64,000 nucleotides of DNA. Source: Capitulum mitella. Its lineage: Eukaryota; Arthropoda; Thecostraca; Pollicipedomorpha; Pollicipedidae. Under the pieces are notes generated by a model. That model was not told where the DNA came from, ran no database searches, and saw nothing but the letters and a program-made list of their open reading frames with translations. Position 1 is the first letter of the stretch. The number at the start of each line of letters is the position of its first letter. This document shows positions 63,501 to 64,000 of this stretch, piece by piece. The DNA is taken from contig CP099848.1 in NCBI GenBank assembly GCA_030062745.1, forward strand, positions 6,627,685-6,691,684, written 5' to 3'. A program made the translations under genes and the position numbers.

Positions 63501-63579
63501 GGTTTCTAACTGTTTCTCTCACCTTGACGCCCTTTTGGCTACTGAAGTCTGTACTCAAGCACTGAACGGCGATATTGAT
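57376..63579 (-). CDS. grh: Grainyhead transcription factor, C-terminal half (partial gene)
   Basis: Minus-strand exons are 63523-63579 or 63418-63474 (alternative copies), 63007-63111, 60628-60807, 60210-60265, 59360-59473, 58546-58708, 57990-58054 and 57376-57502. They join in phase for 867 nt, giving 288 residues and a stop. The first three encode the end of the CP2-type DNA-binding domain ([54 protein letters not shown]). A variable linker follows ([26 protein letters not shown]). The last three encode the dimerisation domain ([47 protein letters not shown]). Grainyhead is a nuclear factor that controls epidermal and epithelial genes in animals. The N-terminal activation region and most of the DNA-binding domain lie beyond the right edge. 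The tandem duplicate exon is unusual. Confidence 0.95.
57990..58054 (-). CDS. grh: grh dimerisation-domain micro-exon
   Basis: 65 bp, acceptor TTGTTTCAG|ATC and donor AAAGG|GTACGT. It encodes [16 protein letters not shown] followed by RKNKKG, filling the exact gap expected between LLHA and VIATMDDD. Two cysteines replace residues that are not cysteine in the fly protein as I recall it. Confidence 0.9.
58546..58708 (-). CDS. grh: grh dimerisation-domain exon 1
   Basis: 163 bp, acceptor CTCTCACAG|GGAG and donor CACGCG|GTGAGC. It encodes a basic KRARL segment, then [19 protein letters not shown] and [10 protein letters not shown], the opening of the C-terminal dimerisation domain. Confidence 0.95.
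59021..59035. mobile_element. hAT-like terminus fragment in a grh intron
   Basis: CTGGCTACGCCACTG matches the right end of the element at 29481-30182. No matching left end was seen nearby, so this is the remnant of a truncated insertion between grh exons. Confidence 0.4.
59360..59473 (-). CDS. grh: grh proline-rich linker exon
   Basis: 114 bp, acceptor TCACCAG|GTGC and donor GAGG|GTGAGT. It encodes a Pro/Ala-rich stretch and [11 protein letters not shown], a short block conserved in arthropod Grainyhead linkers. The phase agrees on both sides. Confidence 0.85.
60210..60265 (-). CDS. grh: grh short linker exon
   Basis: 56 bp, acceptor GTTTTCAG|ATT and donor CTT|GTAAGT. It encodes [19 protein letters not shown] (the last codon is split), in phase with both neighbours. 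The linker is less conserved, so support comes from splice sites and frame. Confidence 0.85.
60628..60807 (-). CDS. grh: grh exon [12 protein letters not shown]...SDDPEK
   Basis: 180 bp, 60 codons, acceptor TTTCGCAG|GGT and donor AAG|GTGCGG. It holds the basic [17 protein letters not shown] segment, known to lie at the DNA interface in this family, then [20 protein letters not shown], a Grainyhead hallmark. Confidence 0.95.
60820..60841 (-). repeat. grh: Four tandem CTGAC units upstream of a grh acceptor
   Basis: On the minus strand CTGACCTGACCTGACCTGAC lies 10-35 nt upstream of the acceptor of the GAERK exon. CTGAC fits the metazoan branch-point consensus, so the acceptor has several equivalent candidate branch points. 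Confidence 0.6.
61020..61480. promoter_or_regulatory. grh: GC-rich patch in the large grh intron
   Basis: This part of the 2.2-kb intron (60808-63006) has the same GC-rich-with-AT-rich-islands texture as the 5-23 kb domain, including GGCGCCATTAGCGGCG and CGGCATTAATTTGCGG. An intronic enhancer is an inference from texture only. Confidence 0.25.
61755..62070. repeat. 35-bp minisatellite in a grh intron
   Basis: Eight or more units of 35 bp around GGACCGCAGTGAGAGGACCA followed by CGGGTCGGGAGTCT. The CAGTGAGAGG word recurs at 61861, 61896, 61931, 61966, 62001 and 62036. Earlier units are more diverged. Since 35 is not a multiple of three, the long minus-strand frames across it are artefacts. Confidence 0.9.
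62676..62690. mobile_element. hAT-like terminus fragment
   Basis: GCTGGATACGCCACTG resembles the CAGTGGCGTA-type right end of the other hAT-like pieces. The left end was not found. It lies in the grh intron. Confidence 0.3.
63007..63111 (-). CDS. grh: grh exon [13 protein letters not shown]...FCDK
   Basis: 105 bp, 35 codons, acceptor TGCTTGCAG|GGA and donor AAG|GTGTGT. It carries the strongly conserved [12 protein letters not shown] and [13 protein letters not shown] strands of the DNA-binding domain. Confidence 0.95.
63418..63474 (-). CDS. grh: grh DNA-binding-domain exon, copy A (tandem duplicate)
   Basis: 57 bp, phase 0 on both sides, acceptor GATTGCAG| and donor AAG|GTGAGAG. It encodes [19 protein letters not shown]. 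It differs from copy B at 8 of 57 bases and 3 of 19 residues (N to S, V to L, L to F), and the last 11 residues are identical. Only 48 nt of intron separate the two, so both are unlikely to be spliced into one mRNA. Confidence 0.85.
63523..63579 (-). CDS. grh: grh DNA-binding-domain exon, copy B (upstream in the gene)
   Basis: 57 bp, phase 0 on both sides, acceptor TGGTTGCAG| and donor AAG|GTGAGAG. It encodes [19 protein letters not shown], nearly the same as the segment I recall from fly Grainyhead, so it looks like the ancestral version. Confidence 0.88.
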
Positions 63580-64000
63580 CTGCAACCATTGAGTCATCTT
63601 GTCAGAACATCTAATGGTCGACTCAACCCATTGCGCGTATATTTATCAAGCTATTACTATCCACGCGGCAAATCAGATACAGCTTAAATCACCGCCTGCA
63701 CATCATAAACGCGACTGAAAGTAGAACAACGAAAAGTGGCTACGTTCAAGGACAGGGCGTAACGCGAAAAGGTGGCAAACAAAGACAACTAACGCAGCCA
63801 CTCGCGATTTTACCGCTCAGATCCAGGACAGCGACGGCCCGGCCCACGGGTGGATTAACCAACCCCTTCTAGCACCGACCTCATCGCTAACCACTCGGAC
63901 GCCGGCCTGAACCAGGTCAGCTGGCGGGACTCAGCCGGGCCCGGTCATCTGCGGACCCGATCGCCGCACCCAGTTCCAGCGCCGGCTGCCAACGCCGCCG
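63580..64000. other. Upstream grh intron sequence at the window edge
   Basis: The next upstream exon should encode the CIEEVSHNAIAVYWNP-like part of the DNA-binding domain. I find no such frame here on the minus strand, so the intron continues past the right edge. Confidence 0.6.

Overview
This is a eukaryotic window, almost certainly from an arthropod and plausibly a crustacean. The best evidence is a spliced Grainyhead transcription factor gene whose residues match insect Grainyhead more closely than the vertebrate GRHL proteins. Other eukaryotic signs are short coding exons with GT/AG borders, tRNA-derived SINEs, hAT-like and TTAA-flanked DNA transposons, and microsatellites. I cannot fix the species from sequence alone.

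Layout. Positions 1-23000 hold no gene I can support. About 5.3-22.8 kb is a GC- and CpG-rich domain with short AT-rich islands carrying homeodomain-, POU- and CRE-like words, which looks more like regulatory DNA than coding DNA. About 23-51 kb is lower in GC and full of transposon debris: a hAT-like element at 23050-24143, a second at 29481-30182, a broken protein-coding relic near 30.4-30.8 kb, three or four tRNA-derived SINEs, and a family of TTAA-flanked, piggyBac-like non-autonomous elements with clear copies at 37161-38394 and 44862-46076. It also holds a 67-bp TA microsatellite, a 142-bp inverted repeat at 48.1-48.3 kb and a small palindrome flanked by direct repeats.

The last 12 kb carry two convergent genes. 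On the plus strand, 52103-55270, is a four-exon gene for a membrane-anchored Sel1-repeat protein of about 191 residues. On the minus strand, 63579-57376, is the C-terminal half of grainyhead (grh): the end of the CP2-type DNA-binding domain, a linker and the complete dimerisation domain, about 288 residues over eight exon positions. The N-terminal half lies beyond the right edge. I rebuilt the exons by following splice phases; all segments join in frame to the stop codon.

The most interesting observation is in grh. One 57-bp exon of the DNA-binding domain is present twice in tandem (63523-63579 and 63418-63474). Both copies have intact splice sites and the same phase, are separated by an intron of only 48 nt, and encode similar but different 19-residue segments. 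This has the architecture of mutually exclusive exons and would give two versions of the DNA-binding domain. Secondary points are a minisatellite that repeatedly copies the splice donor of exon 3 of the Sel1-repeat gene, a four-fold CTGAC repeat in front of a grh acceptor, and an apparent excess of the palindromic CRE octamer across the window.
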